This document shows positions 1-11,244 of a stretch of 64,000 nucleotides of DNA, one piece after another. The first letter of the stretch is position 1. Each line of letters begins with the position of its first letter. The DNA lies in assembly GCA_001599815.1 (NCBI GenBank), contig BCIA01000004.1:932862-996861 (forward strand). Reading direction: 5' to 3'. The position numbers and the translations under genes were made by a program. A model generated the notes under the pieces. It was given only the letters and a program-made list of their open reading frames with translations. It did no database searches and was not told where the DNA came from. This stretch comes from Furcasterigmium furcatum. Lineage: Eukaryota > Ascomycota > Sordariomycetes > Glomerellales > Plectosphaerellaceae.

Positions 1-818
1 TCCGAACAGTCGCCATGGTCATGCGCATAGCCTACGCCACCACAACGGACAATGTCAACCTCACCATCGTCTCCAACGTCCTCGCCAACGCCGGTGTCAT
101 CCTCATCATCATCCTCGACCTCCTGCTGGTCCCAAACCTCCTCCGCGCTTATTTCGGGGGCGACAAAATCGACGCCCGCCCCGGCCTCAAGAAGCTCACC
201 ACGGTGCCGTTCCTCGCGCCCATCCCCCTCGTCCCGATCTTCCTGCTCGTCACCGTAAACGTCGTCATCCTCAGCTTCTTCACCACCGACCCCCAGGTCC
301 GACAGAACTGCCTCACCGCCCAAAAGGTCGCCCTCACGACCTTCGCCGTCATCGCCTTCATCCCCGTCCTGCCCTCCCTCGCCATCGCCCTCCTCGGCTC
401 CGGCACATCCCCCGGCGGCCATTCCAGCCTCGCCTCCAGGGTCCTCAACCCCCCGCGTGGGTTCGGGAGCACCCGCACAAAGGCCCTCCTCATCCTCTTC
501 GGCTCCGCGGTCCTAACGCTGGGATCAGCCATCCGGACGGCCGGGTTGCTGTTGCCGCCGCGCATGCGGGATGACCCAGCATGGTACCACGAGCGCCCCG
601 CGTACTACATCTTCACCTTCGTCACGGAGATCCTCGTCGTGTCGGCGTACGTGCTGTTCAGGGTAGACAGGCGGTTCCTGCCCGCGGCACAGGACGGCGA
701 GAAGCAGCCTCAGGCGGCGCGTGCCAGCTCAGAAGAGCGGGGCCACGAGGAGTCTGTCTCGACCGACGCCGTCGACGGATACAAGGATCGAAGGGGCGAT
801 GCTGCCGAGAGCGTGTGA
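1..818 (+). CDS. Multi-spanning integral membrane protein, DUF3112 / family-C-like GPCR type (5' partial)
   Basis: The frame is open to the left edge of the window, so the gene begins upstream; the first in-window ATG is at 15. About 268 residues are visible. At least five hydrophobic helices can be seen, roughly residues 18-42, 64-88, 103-127, 155-180 and 197-221, and the last one ends in RVDRRF. The tail is hydrophilic and Glu/Arg-rich, as expected for a cytoplasmic C-terminus. The block WYHERPAYYIFTFVTEI before the last helix resembles fungal membrane proteins of the DUF3112 group, often named family-C-like GPCRs. That family name is recalled from pattern, not tested. An RTA1-like or other fungal 7TM protein is the alternative. 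It converges on the PP2A gene. Confidence 0.6.
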   Translation, partial: RTVAMVMRIAYATTTDNVNLTIVSNVLANAGVILIIILDLLLVPNLLRAYFGGDKIDARPGLKKLTTVPFLAPIPLVPIFLLVTVNVVILSFFTTDPQVRQNCLTAQKVALTTFAVIAFIPVLPSLAIALLGSGTSPGGHSSLASRVLNPPRGFGSTRTKALLILFGSAVLTLGSAIRTAGLLLPPRMRDDPAWYHERPAYYIFTFVTEILVVSAYVLFRVDRRFLPAAQDGEKQPQAARASSEERGHEESVSTDAVDGYKDRRGDAAESV

Positions 819-1398
819 CTGCCAAGGTCTTGGAAGGTGTTAGAAGAGCGAGCTGACGAGAGCGTCGGGCCACGCCACTCCCCCATTGCATAATGTCCTT
901 GTAGCGCTGGGCATCTGGAGGTTCCCACGAGTCCGCCCAGCATGTACCTAGACTTTAGAATTAATATCCGCTTCACGCCCCTTGAATTGGCTTCTTCACA
1001 TGTGTCTGTCGTGTGGGCCACATGATCCGCCTCGCGGGATGTAGCTGCGCAAGGAAAATCACCGGGCAGACGGTCACATTGAGCATCAACATCTCTCTCT
1101 TCCGCTGCCTGTCGTCTATCACCTGGTGAGTATCTACAGCCGACTAGGAGACGGCACACGCCAGGATCAAGCCTCGCTTGAGTGTGGCCATGACGCCCCT
1201 TCAGGTCGCCCCGACGGCCTCTTCTAACATGCTGGACGCCAAAATGCCTCTCATGACGACAGATACAGGACTCGTGGTTTATTCCTACAGAATTAGCGGC
1301 TGGGTCTCCCCTGCGCTCCAGCATGCGGCGGCATATCGGGTAGCACGACGTCGAAGCAAGTCGTCCCGGTGTAGGATCCATCGTAGCCAGATGATCGA
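819..1398. other. Convergent 3' intergenic region
   Basis: This 580-bp stretch lies between the stop of the membrane protein and the stop of PP2A on the other strand. It should hold both 3' UTRs. No coding or RNA gene is recognisable. Confidence 0.6.
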
Positions 1399-2710
1399 TT
1401 AGAGGAAGTAGTCGGGCGTGCGTCTCGAGACCATCGGCTCTCCCGCGCGAGGGCATGGGTCGAATTGCAGGCTGGCAAGATGTTAGCTTCGGGGAGGCGC
1501 TGGCAGATTTGGAAAGGCCAACATACAATGTGTACTTCAGGTGCTCGTCAATCTCCATGATCGCTGCTTGGTTGCCGCATCGGTAGCAGTAATTAGGCGC
1601 TGTCCAGAGTTAGTCACGAAGTTCAGGACACGTCGCGGACGCGGGCGGTGCATACCGGAGAAGATGGTGACGACGTTCCGGTCTTGCGACCAGTTGTAAC
1701 CCTCCATAACGAGCTGATGCGCGCGGGCAATCAGCGTCAAGCCGTTGTTGTGGTTAAAGGCCTCGGAGATATCCTGGCCGAAGGTGTACCCAGCACCGCG
1801 AGGAGAGATTCCCCAGCCGCAGCGGTCATCGGGATCGGACCACAGCAGGTCGCACATGGGACCCTCGTGCGGCACCTCTTGGATTCTGTCGAGCGCCCGA
1901 ATGTTATCCAGGGTGTCGATACTCGGGGACAGACCGCCGTGGAGGCAGAAGATCTGGTTATCGATGAGGGCCGTGAGGGGAAGATAGTCGAAAAGGTCGG
2001 TGAAGTACTTCCACACGTTGGCGTTGCCGTACTTGCGCAGGCACTCGTCGTAGAAGCCGTAGACTTGGGTGATCTGGCGCGACTCGTGGTTGCCGCGCAG
2101 AATGGTGATGCGCTGAGGGTATCTGATCTTGAGAGCGACGAGCAGAGTGACGGTCTCGACGGAGTAGTATCCACGGTCGACGTAGTCGCCTACGTCTGTC
2201 AGTACATGCGGGATATGGGCCACCGGCTTGGGCACAACAGGTTGGAAGCATACCCATGAAGAGGTAGTTGGTGTCCGGGTTGGGGCCACCGATCTTGAAC
2301 AGCTCCATAAGGTCGTGGAACTGGCCGTGGATGTCGCCACAGACTGTCACAGGGCATTTCTGGGAAGGGGCGCGTTAGAAGGCATCGAGCGTGGGCACGC
2401 AATCGCAGAAAATACGTACAACGGGCTGCACGTTCGACTCGTCTTGCAGGACTTCCCGCGCCTGTAGGAGCAAGTTAGCAAGGCTGGGTCACGCGAGGCG
2501 GCGGAGGGTCGATGATCCGGCGAGCGGGGGTATCATCACCACGGAGCGACCGACCTTCTCGCAGAGCCTCTGAACATCCGACTCGGCGAGCTGCTTGCAG
2601 CTCATCAAGCTCTCGATCCATCCGTCGAGGGTGGGAATGGTCGCCGGCTCAAAGTTGATGGGCGACACGTCGGCGGGGGCGCGACCAACATCCTCCATGT
2701 TGGTGTCCAT
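1399..2710 (-). CDS. pph-1: Serine/threonine protein phosphatase 2A catalytic subunit
   Basis: This is the catalytic C subunit of PP2A, which dephosphorylates Ser/Thr residues in complexes with A and B subunits. Six exons can be joined: 2555-2710, 2420-2461, 2254-2359, 1656-2189, 1527-1599 and 1399-1471. The joins restore family motifs across every intron: CGDIHGQFHDL, MGDYVDRGYYS, LRGNHESR, and the AHQLV and APNYCYRCGN metal-site region. The protein ends in TPDYFL, the invariant C-terminal tail whose Leu is methylated. The start at 2710 (MDTNMEDVG) matches fungal PP2Ac N-termini; an in-frame ATG ten codons upstream at 2740 is possible. Exon 2 is only 42 nt. The acceptor at 2190-2192 was placed so that MGDYVDRG is regenerated. 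The strict PP2A tail makes PP4 or PP6 unlikely. Confidence 0.96.
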
Positions 2711-3556
2711 TCTTCCGGTGTCGAAGGGAGGTCGGTCCAAGGGCGAGACGAGAGGGGTGGAAACGCGGTGAGGAGGGAGGTAGGGGGATAAAGAGACTGT
2801 CGCTGGGTATCGCTGCGGTGGTCTCCGGTGCTGATCGGAGCCTTGGGAGGGAAGTCGGGGAGTAGTAGGGATGGAAGGGGAGGATGACGTTGATGTTCAG
2901 AGTCGGAGCCGGTATCGTCGTGTGCGTGTGGCGGCGGCGGGAAGAATCACAAACGTTGGTGCGTGGGGCAACAGCCTCGTCAAATGAGCTCTCCTGAGCG
3001 ACGGGATGAATCAGGAGGGCCGAGCGCGAGAGTGCGAGTCGCTGGTAACAGATGCAGGGCGGGTTAGAAGTAGCAGCAAAGACGGTCGTGGGCGATGGAT
3101 GCTCGAGTTTTCGGGGTTGTGGTGTGTGATGAGACGCAGGTTGGGCCTCTTTTCGATTTGGATTGGCAGGATGGAACAACAGGAATGGGATGGGGGGAGG
3201 TGACGACCTGGGTGCGCCTGCCCAGTGCCCGCTGATTGATGTGAGAGATTGGTGGCTCCTGCTCGGGGCAAATCCCGCTAGTGAGGTACTCAAGGTCCGA
3301 GTGTGGCTCCGGTCTACGTCCGAGGTACCCCGATAAGCTGCAGCTAATACTACAGCTCGTCATGCTAGGGACGATCTAGCGCTGCACCTCTTTGGAGGCT
3401 CGGTGCAACCAAAGGACAGCTTCCATCACCAAAGACACGATCCGATATCTCCTTGATTTCCGACCCAATAGATCAACTCAGACCCCTTTCACACACGCAC
3501 CCCGTCTTCTCCAGTGCGCTGCATCGCGCTCCGAACATGATATCTCCCTCCAGGCC
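2711..3556. promoter_or_regulatory. Bidirectional promoter region, PP2A and CLC channel
   Basis: This 846-bp region separates two divergent starts, so both promoters and 5' leaders must lie here. It contains overlapping frames without family resemblance, probably leader sequence. An in-frame ATG at 3392 would extend the CLC protein by 55 residues of non-conserved sequence. Confidence 0.5.
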
Positions 3557-6064
3557 ATGAGTTCCCGAGCAAGCTCCCATTCCCGCCCTCCGAACCCCGA
3601 TCGTCGCCCATCCATCAGTTCGAGGCTGTCCTTTGCCGTCTCTTCGGCCGAGGAGGGCGGGGATGCAACCGAGAGGCGCCCGGCGCAGCAGCAGATCGAG
3701 GAAGAGATTGCAGAAATAAAGCGATATGAGGACTTCACCACAATAGACTGGGTGCAGGATGCCGCTCGCGAGCAGGCACGGCGCAAGTCCAGGCGCAGAC
3801 GGAGGGCTGGCCTCTTCGACAACGGCCGGCCCAACTGGAGATACCGGCTGTGGGAGTCCTACGATGCGGCACAGGGATGGCTCGTCGTGACCTTGATTGG
3901 CATTGCCATTGGCCTCAACGCCGCCTTCCTCAGCATCGTCACCGAATGGACCTCCGACCTCAAGATGGGCTACTGCACGACGGGCTTCTACCTGAACGAG
4001 AACTTTTGCTGCTGGGGCGAGGATAACGGATGTGACGAGTGGCACCGGTGGACTGGCTTCGAGCCGGCCAACTATGTCATCTACATCATCTTCGCGACCA
4101 CCTTCGCCTTCACCGCGGCCTTCCTTGTCAAGTCGTTTGCGCCGTATGCCGCGGGTTCCGGCATCTCGGAGATCAAGTGCATCATCGCAGGCTTCGTCAT
4201 GAAGGGATTCCTCGGGTTCTGGACCCTTCTCATCAAGTCCGTGGCCCTGCCCCTCACTATTGCGTCGGGCCTCTCCGTCGGAAAGGAGGGCCCCAGCGTC
4301 CATTACGCCGTGTGTACCGGGAATGTCATCTCGAGACTGTTCGACAAGTACAAGCGCAATGCATCAAAGACGCGCGAGATCCTGAGCGCCTGTGCGGCGG
4401 CGGGTGTAGCGGTGGCCTTCGGCAGCCCTATTGGCGGCGTCATCTTCTCTCTCGAGGAGATGTCCAGCCATTTCCCCCTGAAGACCCTGTGGCGGAGCTA
4501 TTTCTGTGCTCTTGTTGCCACGGCAGTTCTGGCCGCCATGAACCCGTTCAGGACCGGCCAGCTCGTCATGTTCCAGGTCAGCTACGACCGTGACTGGCAC
4601 TTCTTCGAGTCCTTCTTCTACATCATCGTCGGCATCTTCGGTGGTATCTACGGCGCCTTCGTCATCAAGTGGAACCTCCGCTACCAGGCCTTCAGAAAGG
4701 GATACCTGTCGCAGTGGCCCGTGCTAGAGTCAACTCTACTGGCTTTCTTGACGGCCATCATCTGCTACCCCAACGTCTTTTTGAGGATCGACATGACCGA
4801 GAGCATGGAGATCCTCTTCCTCGAGTGCGAGGGAGGCGAGGACTATCAGGGGCTGTGCGAAGCAGACAAGCGCTGGCGTAACGTCGCCCTGCTGCTCATC
4901 GGAACGGCCATCAGGATCTTCCTTGTCATCATTTCGTACGGCTGCAAGGTTCCTGCCGGTATTTTCGTGCCGTCGATGGCCATCGGTGCCTCCTTCGGCC
5001 GCGCCCTCGGCATGGTCGTGCAGGCCCTCCAGGAGGCGAACCCAGACAGTTTCTTCTTCTCAGCCTGTAAACCGGATGAGACGTGTATCACGCCTGGCAC
5101 ATATGCCTTCCTCGGAGCAGCCGCTGCCCTCAGCGGCATCATGCACATCACGGTGTCTGTGGTGGTCATCATGTTCGAGCTTACCGGCGCACTCACGTAC
5201 ATTCTCCCCACCATGATCGTCGTGGGTGTAACCAAGATCGTCGGTGACAGCCTCGGAAAGGGCGGCATCGCAGACCGCATGATCTGGTTCAATGGCATGC
5301 CCTTCTTAGACAATAAGGAGGAGCACAACTTTGGAGTCCCTGTCTCGCAGGCCATGACAAGCGATGTCGTCTGCCTTCCCGTGTCAGGTGTTTCGCTCGA
5401 GGAGGTTGAGCGCCTGCTCGCGGAGCAGAAGTGTCAAGGTTTCCCCATCGTTGAGAGCCGACAGCACAAAGTACTCGTCGGCTACATTGGTCGTACCGAG
5501 CTCCAGTACGGCATCGACCGAGCCAAGCGGGAGAGGAGCGTTGACGCGCAGGTTCGGTGCACATTCTCTCCACCCACGTCGGGGAGTGGTACCCCTGCTG
5601 GCGCCACCTCGGAATCGCCTTCGTCAGCAGCACTGGACTTCGGCCGCTATATCGACCCGACGCCAGTCACGGTGCATCCCCGCTTGCCACTGGATACGAC
5701 AATGGAGCTGTTCCGCAAGATCGGCCCACGTGTCGTCTTAGTAGAGTACCATGGCAAGCTTGCCGGCATCATCACACCCAAAGACTGCCTCAAGTACCAA
5801 TTCAAGCACGAGGCTGCCGAGAACCCCCGCGAAGACCCCCGGCTTGCCGAGAGCCAGGAGAAGCTGTGGAGCATCATACGGCGGGTCAGCGGGTGGGTGT
5901 CCGGCAAGGTATCCAGCGCTTCGGGCGGCAGGATACGGCTGGACAGCTCATCCGACGAGTTTCGGAGACCTGGCGGCCCGAGCAGCGGCCGGCAAGGGAC
6001 TCAGATCATGGACGGGGATGAGGATGTGACGGAGGATGTGGGAGTAGAGCTGGAGAACCGGTGA
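3557..6064 (+). CDS. CLC-type chloride channel / Cl-/H+ antiporter with CBS domains
   Basis: This is an endomembrane CLC protein of the yeast Gef1 / animal ClC-3-5 type, about 835 residues and intronless. The selectivity motifs are GSGISEIK and GKEGPSVH. The gating glutamate is E244 counted from the ATG at 3557, and the 'proton' glutamate is E351 in WHFFES. Having both glutamates favours a 2Cl-/H+ exchanger over a passive channel. About ten hydrophobic segments are followed by a C-terminal CBS pair around residues 600-790 (SQAMTSDVVCLPVSG and PRVVLVEYHGKLAGIITPKD). The N-terminus is basic and cytosolic. The start is taken at the ATG before SSRASSHSR, because the upstream 55 codons look like leader. 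The likely role is acidification and ion balance of Golgi, endosome or vacuole. Confidence 0.95.
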   Translation: MSSRASSHSRPPNPDRRPSISSRLSFAVSSAEEGGDATERRPAQQQIEEEIAEIKRYEDFTTIDWVQDAAREQARRKSRRRRRAGLFDNGRPNWRYRLWESYDAAQGWLVVTLIGIAIGLNAAFLSIVTEWTSDLKMGYCTTGFYLNENFCCWGEDNGCDEWHRWTGFEPANYVIYIIFATTFAFTAAFLVKSFAPYAAGSGISEIKCIIAGFVMKGFLGFWTLLIKSVALPLTIASGLSVGKEGPSVHYAVCTGNVISRLFDKYKRNASKTREILSACAAAGVAVAFGSPIGGVIFSLEEMSSHFPLKTLWRSYFCALVATAVLAAMNPFRTGQLVMFQVSYDRDWHFFESFFYIIVGIFGGIYGAFVIKWNLRYQAFRKGYLSQWPVLESTLLAFLTAIICYPNVFLRIDMTESMEILFLECEGGEDYQGLCEADKRWRNVALLLIGTAIRIFLVIISYGCKVPAGIFVPSMAIGASFGRALGMVVQALQEANPDSFFFSACKPDETCITPGTYAFLGAAAALSGIMHITVSVVVIMFELTGALTYILPTMIVVGVTKIVGDSLGKGGIADRMIWFNGMPFLDNKEEHNFGVPVSQAMTSDVVCLPVSGVSLEEVERLLAEQKCQGFPIVESRQHKVLVGYIGRTELQYGIDRAKRERSVDAQVRCTFSPPTSGSGTPAGATSESPSSAALDFGRYIDPTPVTVHPRLPLDTTMELFRKIGPRVVLVEYHGKLAGIITPKDCLKYQFKHEAAENPREDPRLAESQEKLWSIIRRVSGWVSGKVSSASGGRIRLDSSSDEFRRPGGPSSGRQGTQIMDGDEDVTEDVGVELENR

Positions 6065-6291
6065 TGGTGTACGATTTGCCGTGCTCGACTAATGAATCTC
6101 GGCTCGGCGTTGAGGGGACATGGGGGCACTTGCATGTGTCGGGGTCATATATAGGAGACGAGGCTTCTCCATGCAGACCATATACTTTATTCGGCGGATC
6201 TTGCTTCTATACAGATAAATGAACATGATACATGTCTATGAAACTCGAACAGAACCCATGCAGGAGAGGTCTAGCGGAAAATGAGCGCGCG

Positions 6292-7130
6292 TTACGCTGA
6301 GAGCTCTATCGGCCGCCTCTGCGCATCATCCGCCGTGAGGTCCCCCAGGTCGATGATGTCCTCATCCTCGTACCTCCCGCCCCTCTTGTTCGAGGAGCCG
6401 TCTTCCAGGTCATCGTCGCCCATTAGCCCGGACTGCTGCGGCACGGGGGCATAGGCGCCGTCGGCAGCGGCGTCGCCGGCGGCGGTCTCGTCCTTGCGGC
6501 CGACGATGACGTTGCCGGCGACCAGCATGGCGGCGCCGAGCCACCACAGCGGGGGCAGGTCCTCGGCGAAGATCATGAAGCCGAGGATGGCGGTGAGGAC
6601 GAAGTTGGACCCGGTGTTGATGATGGAGACCTGGGTGGTGGAGTTGCCGCTGGCGAGGGCCTTTGTGAAGAGGGTCCACATGATGCCGTTGAAGATGAGG
6701 TTGCAGGCGAAGAAGGCCTGGGAGGGGGTCAGTCAGCGTTGATCGATGGAGTTAGTGAGGGGGTGAGAAGGGGGCTTACGGCGCGGAGGACGTATTCGAA
6801 GCCAGCCTCGATAGATTGCAGCCCGAGGAAGGAGGTGATGGATTTGGAGATTGTGGAAGTGAGGTCGGTTGTTGTCCTTGGGTCCGGTGTTAGATTAGAG
6901 GTCGTCGCGACGATGATCGGATGAGATATCACTCACAACTTTGCGAAGACGCCGTTGAAAGCAGCGCAGGCGCCGCTCGCGATGGCGAGCACCACCCACT
7001 TGTTCTGCGTGACCCAGGTCATGGTTCCCACGGCAGGCAGCGGAGTGGTCTTGGTGTCAGGCTGTTCGGGGGCCTGATCCGGGCCGCCCTGCTGGTCGTG
7101 ATGAGAAGCTTGCTTTCGTTGCCGGAGCAT
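6292..7130 (-). CDS. TMEM42 / EamA-like small multi-spanning membrane protein
   Basis: Three exons, 6937-7130, 6780-6876 and 6292-6717, join in frame to 238 residues. Four hydrophobic helices follow a short hydrophilic N-terminus: WVVLAIASGACAAFNGVFAK, a helix across the exon 2/3 junction, STTQVSIINTGSNFVLTAIL, and PLWWLGAAMLVAGNVIVG. The layout and the alternating small-residue helices match the drug/metabolite-transporter-like EamA fold in its half-size TMEM42 form, whose substrate is unknown. The C-terminal 70 residues are acidic and disordered. The acceptor of intron 1 is an unusual AAG. Its 3' end faces that of the CLC gene 227 bp away. Confidence 0.8.
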
Positions 7131-7724
7131 TGGTCACTGTGAGAGGCGGGACGGGATTCTCGGGCTGGGTCCTGGTGTTCTCGTCAGAATTGATGTCTGG
7201 CGAACGAAAGTGGCGTGTAGAGCTTGGTAGGAGTTCTCAGGGATGAGGAAGTCCACACACCTTAGACTCAGGTCCTGGACGCAGCGGAATTTTGATGGAT
7301 GGCGAGGGAGCGGGTGAGGCGCCGTGTCTCAATTCAGAGTTGAGGCGGCCTGCCGGTTCAAGGTTGTCGTTGGTCGAGGCTCGTGTGGGTCCAACGGAAA
7401 TCAGGAGGGACGAATGATACCACGTGGTGGTCCCTGGCCCCCCTTATTAATACGCGTTCAGTTCCACACTGTAAGTAAGTAGCCGTGCATGTACATAAGA
7501 GTGAGGCCTTCGTCATCGCGTCAAGTTGGATGCTGAGCATCCCCGCAGACAAGGACACCTCAATCGTACCCTAACTAGCTTGTGTGGATGACAATTTGTT
7601 TGTTTTTACTAGGTGGCCCGGTTGGCAGCCACCAATATGTACTGAGAAATGAATAATGTGATGTGATGTAGCGAACGAATGTAAAACATAAGGCCTCCTC
7701 CCTGGCTGTTGCTTCTTTCGCCGC
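7131..7724. other. Intergenic region
   Basis: This 594-bp region lies between the start of the TMEM42-like gene and the stop of pectin lyase, both on the minus strand. It should hold the TMEM42-like promoter and the lyase 3' UTR. No gene is seen. Confidence 0.5.
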
Positions 7725-9196
7725 TCACAGGCACTGGTGATACCACTCATTGGCGATGGTGCACGTGTAAGGTGAAACACAAGTCTTTGGACCAGTCCAG
7801 CCATTGCCACCGCACTGCTCCCATCGGTTGGCACCGCCGCTGGTGGGTGGCGGCGTGGTAGGGGGCGTGGTAGGGGGAGTGGTAGGTGGGGAGCCTCCCG
7901 TGGACACCTTGCCGATACCAGCATTGCCCGTGACGTAGCTTACGACTTGGTTTGCGGGCCGGGGCGTGCCCAGGTTGCTCCTGTAAACCTGCGCACGGGA
8001 GAGGGCGTTGTTGTTGGTGAACGAAGGGATCGAGCCACTGCTGCTGGCGCTGGAGGTAAGGCACTGTCGTCCGATATAGGACTGGCAGGTTCCCTGAGCA
8101 CCAGAGTTGGGGACATTGAAAATCCGTGCTCCGTTGGAGCTGCTGCCAGAACTAAACGGGGTAGAGACCCTCTCGTAGACGTTGGCCTCGATGAGGAGGC
8201 TGGACGCGCTGCTCGTGATGTCCCAGGCGTGGCCCTGGATATCGCGGAAGATGTTGTTGTAGCCGTGCAAGAAGAGCTCCTGGGCATTGCTGTCGCCGAC
8301 CTTGGGCGAACGGCTGGCCATGTCGTGGAAGAAGTTGTTTGCCAGGGTGACGCGCTCATTCCCGCCGCTGAACATCACGCCCCAGTTATGCTTCCCGTTG
8401 CAGGCAGATGACCAGCTGGTCCGACCGTCGAACTCGTTGTTTGAAATGGTGACACGGTTTGACGGGTTGAAGCCGGTCGAGATGAACTGGCGGCCGGTCA
8501 AGCTGAACTTGTTATGATCGATCCAGAGCCTGTCACCACCGTCGATGCCGAGAATATCGCCGCCCCAGACAAACTGCGGGTTGAGATCCTGAGAAGAATG
8601 TCAGCTTCCCTTCTCCATCTGACAAAATAACAGAGACATTATGTACTTACCGTAAAGTGGATGTTCTGGATGATGATGTTACTGTCACCACCAGTAATTC
8701 TCAGCCCCTTTCCGCGAATAACACCCCTATCGCCAACTCCGACCAGAGACTTGTTGCTCCGGATGCGAATGCCTCTACGGCCAGCATTGTCCCAAGTGGC
8801 CGTGATGGGGTTCTCGTTGGCATCACAGTTGTCCTTGATGGTATCCTGGCCACCGTTGTTGGCGCCGCAACGGTCCTTGGAGCGACATGCGCGCCCAGTC
8901 GTGGTGCCCTCGGAGCCTTTGAAGTTGAACTCGCGATCAATCAAGATAACACGGGCGGTCGTGTCCTCAAGCCACTGCGCCAATCTTGTCTCGTCAGCAG
9001 GTCGCAGAATGGCACTGAAGCACTCTGAAGATGGCAGAACTTACTGCTGGATGTTGGCAGGCCTCGCCGGCGTGGCACTGCCCCCTCCAGTGACTCCCTG
9101 AGCGAATCCGAAAGCCTGCCCACTAACCTGGCCTAGAGCGGCCTGGGGCAGGAGGGAGGCCACAGCCAACAGAAGACTAAGAGGTGAGGCCCTCAT
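7725..9196 (-). CDS. Secreted pectin lyase (PL1) with C-terminal CBM1
   Basis: Three exons, 9045-9196, 8651-8984 and 7725-8588, give 449 residues. A signal peptide (MRASPLSLLLAVASLLPQAA) is followed by a right-handed beta-helix of polysaccharide lyase family 1. Typical segments are VWGGDILGIDGGDRLWIDH, GRQFISTGF, NRVTISNNEFDGR and NGKHNWGVMFSG. These resemble fungal pectin lyases (PelA/PelB), which cleave methylated pectin by beta-elimination, more than Ca-dependent pectate lyases. A Thr/Pro linker built of PPTT repeats (about 7850-7895) leads to a 35-residue CBM1 (QCGGNGWTGPKTC...WYHQCL) with four cysteines and aromatic binding residues. The first intron uses an AAG acceptor. Expression is probably induced by plant wall material, but no regulator site was identified. 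Confidence 0.93.
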
Positions 9197-11244
9197 GATG
9201 GTAAAAAGTAAGAAAAGTGAATGGGTAGCGGTAGCGAGGTAGAAATGATACTCCCCCGGACGGCCGAAACGAGCATATAAATAGTGAGTAACTGTTGATT
9301 GACTGACTCCAAGGCCACGGATCCATCAATCCGAGAATGCCTGTTTGAGCCAGGGATCTCTCTCTCCAGTTCGCACTTTTACAGATGGATGTGGAAGAGG
9401 CACGCAACCCCTTTACCCATCATCCCGGCCCGCCAGGCCGTACCCCAGGTCTTTACCAGCCTAGTGTAGACTTCTGCGGGGAGATTTTCCGGTGAGCCCA
9501 GCTCATTGCAGCGGACATGAGGAGCAGCACGCTGTAGGTGCGGCTGATAATTAAGGGGCTTGAAGCCTCAAGCACTGGTTGCTGGAAGAGGCAGCTACCC
9601 CGATGCCTCCACATGGATCTGGTAACGCCACAGACTGAAACGGCACACTCCTAGTGTAAGTACCCTGTCTGTCAGTGGTCTTAAATCTCTCGGAGCCCTA
9701 CGCCATCAACGTCAAAGCTGAGTGGAGCGGGCTTTTGCGGAAGCCGGGGTAAGGACCTGACACCTTTCCATCACTTCCCGGAGTAAGCTCGGGGAAGCTC
9801 GGCACTGAGATGCAATACCAAGTACCCCGGGTGTTAAGAAGTATTTGCCCCCTCTGAGGCAGCTACGCTACCCAGCAGGGGGCATGGACAAATGCTTCTC
9901 CCCCCTGGAAGGCTGAGCCTGGCGGGCACTACACTGGAGGTAGGTACCTGGAACAAGATTGTGAATATTGCGGGACCAGGCAAGGTGAAGTAAGGTACCT
10001 TACCTAGAGCTCATAGTCTTCAAATGCCAAGGACATTCACGGCTGGCTGTGTGTTGATCACGAAGGTTGATCCTCCTGAACCATGGTATACTGCAATGTG
10101 GTCCGATCCGGAGAGCCTTTCCACGAGCGGATGCAACCGTCGCGACCAAGCCTCTCTGAACTTGCACGCGCCTGATGATGGATTGGACGCCTTACCCCGT
10201 GAGAAAGATCGGCTGATTTGAATGACTATGCAAGCACTCTATGAAACACGAGGCAGCCGCTGTGGCGCTTGGAAATCATCCTGGGGTGACCTCGCGGATT
10301 TATGGTGACGGAACACGGTCCGGGCTCTGCATACAAATTCACAACTCACCGGTCACTCTGGGCTATACTGTATGGAGTACTATGTGCATAAGTAGTACTC
10401 ACCTCTGCCTTTTCCCGTCGGGTCGGTCGGTTCGGACCAATTCGTTGGAAAGCCCGAGAGAGTTAGACCGGCCGCCGCATCGACAGCTTGAAAAGCCGTC
10501 GCTTTAATTCGCTGTGGAGCCGGCCGGTGATCCAGATTCAGAATGGAATGGGTGGATAGAGTCAATGCGCCGTGTACTTATTGCACCGAGATTCGGTGCT
10601 TGGCGCCGGGTGTCTGTAGGACTGGAGAGGAGAGGAGCAGGTCGATATGTTTTCCTTGAGATGGCAAGAATTGCCCGACGATTGTTCGAGCGGGCAAAGG
10701 GGCACGAACCCACCAACTGTTCTGTTTCTCGAGCTCACTAATCAGTTCTAATGCTCCCGGACACTGATGAGCTCCCCGGCGACTGATCGGCGGCATGTGA
10801 CTGGTAGGTGGTTGAGCTGACCTAGGGACAGGGCGTTTTGCACTTCTTCGCCGGCTTCCTAATACTCTACGACACAATCTTGTTCCATACGCTGAACTTG
10901 GCCGCTACCTCATGTCCACTGTCCTCTCCGTCTCAGGGGGCATCTCTGGACTGTCCGCGTCTGCTAGAGTTGTACTCAACTTTGTCCGCCGCCGACCAAG
11001 CAAAGACACGGCCTCCGCCCAAACTCCGGAATACCGACACCTCTGCCACCTGGCGTTTCCGATCCTCCCATATGATATGTCCCGTCGAGAAGCGTTCAAG
11101 ATGTTGGATTAGAGGACCGGGGCGTGAACCGGTTCCCTACTATATTCTCTGCCCACTACTTCATCCTCCTTTACACCGGCCGTCCAGTGACGGGAGTTTG
11201 AACCTTAGGACTTACTACTTACTACCTACAACTCCCCTACTTAC
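9197..11244. other. Gene-free interval with palindromic AAGGTACCTT / TTACCTAGGTAA motifs
   Basis: In this 2.0-kb stretch I find no frame with family resemblance, signal peptide or splice pattern. The pectin lyase promoter must be in its left end. Short motifs of the TACCTAGGTA type recur (9937-9950, 9992-10006, 11241-11252). Small open frames on both strands look random. Confidence 0.5.
9274..9285 (-). promoter_or_regulatory. Possible TATA element of the pectin lyase gene
   Basis: An AT-only core (CATATAAATAG on the plus strand) lies about 80 bp upstream of the pectin lyase ATG in otherwise GC-rich DNA. Spacing and composition suit a TATA box, though its orientation favours the opposite strand. 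Confidence 0.35.

Noticed and set aside
10415..10445. tRNA-like B-box (GGTTCGGACC)
   Set aside because: The flanking bases do not form a T-arm, and no acceptor or anticodon stem could be drawn.
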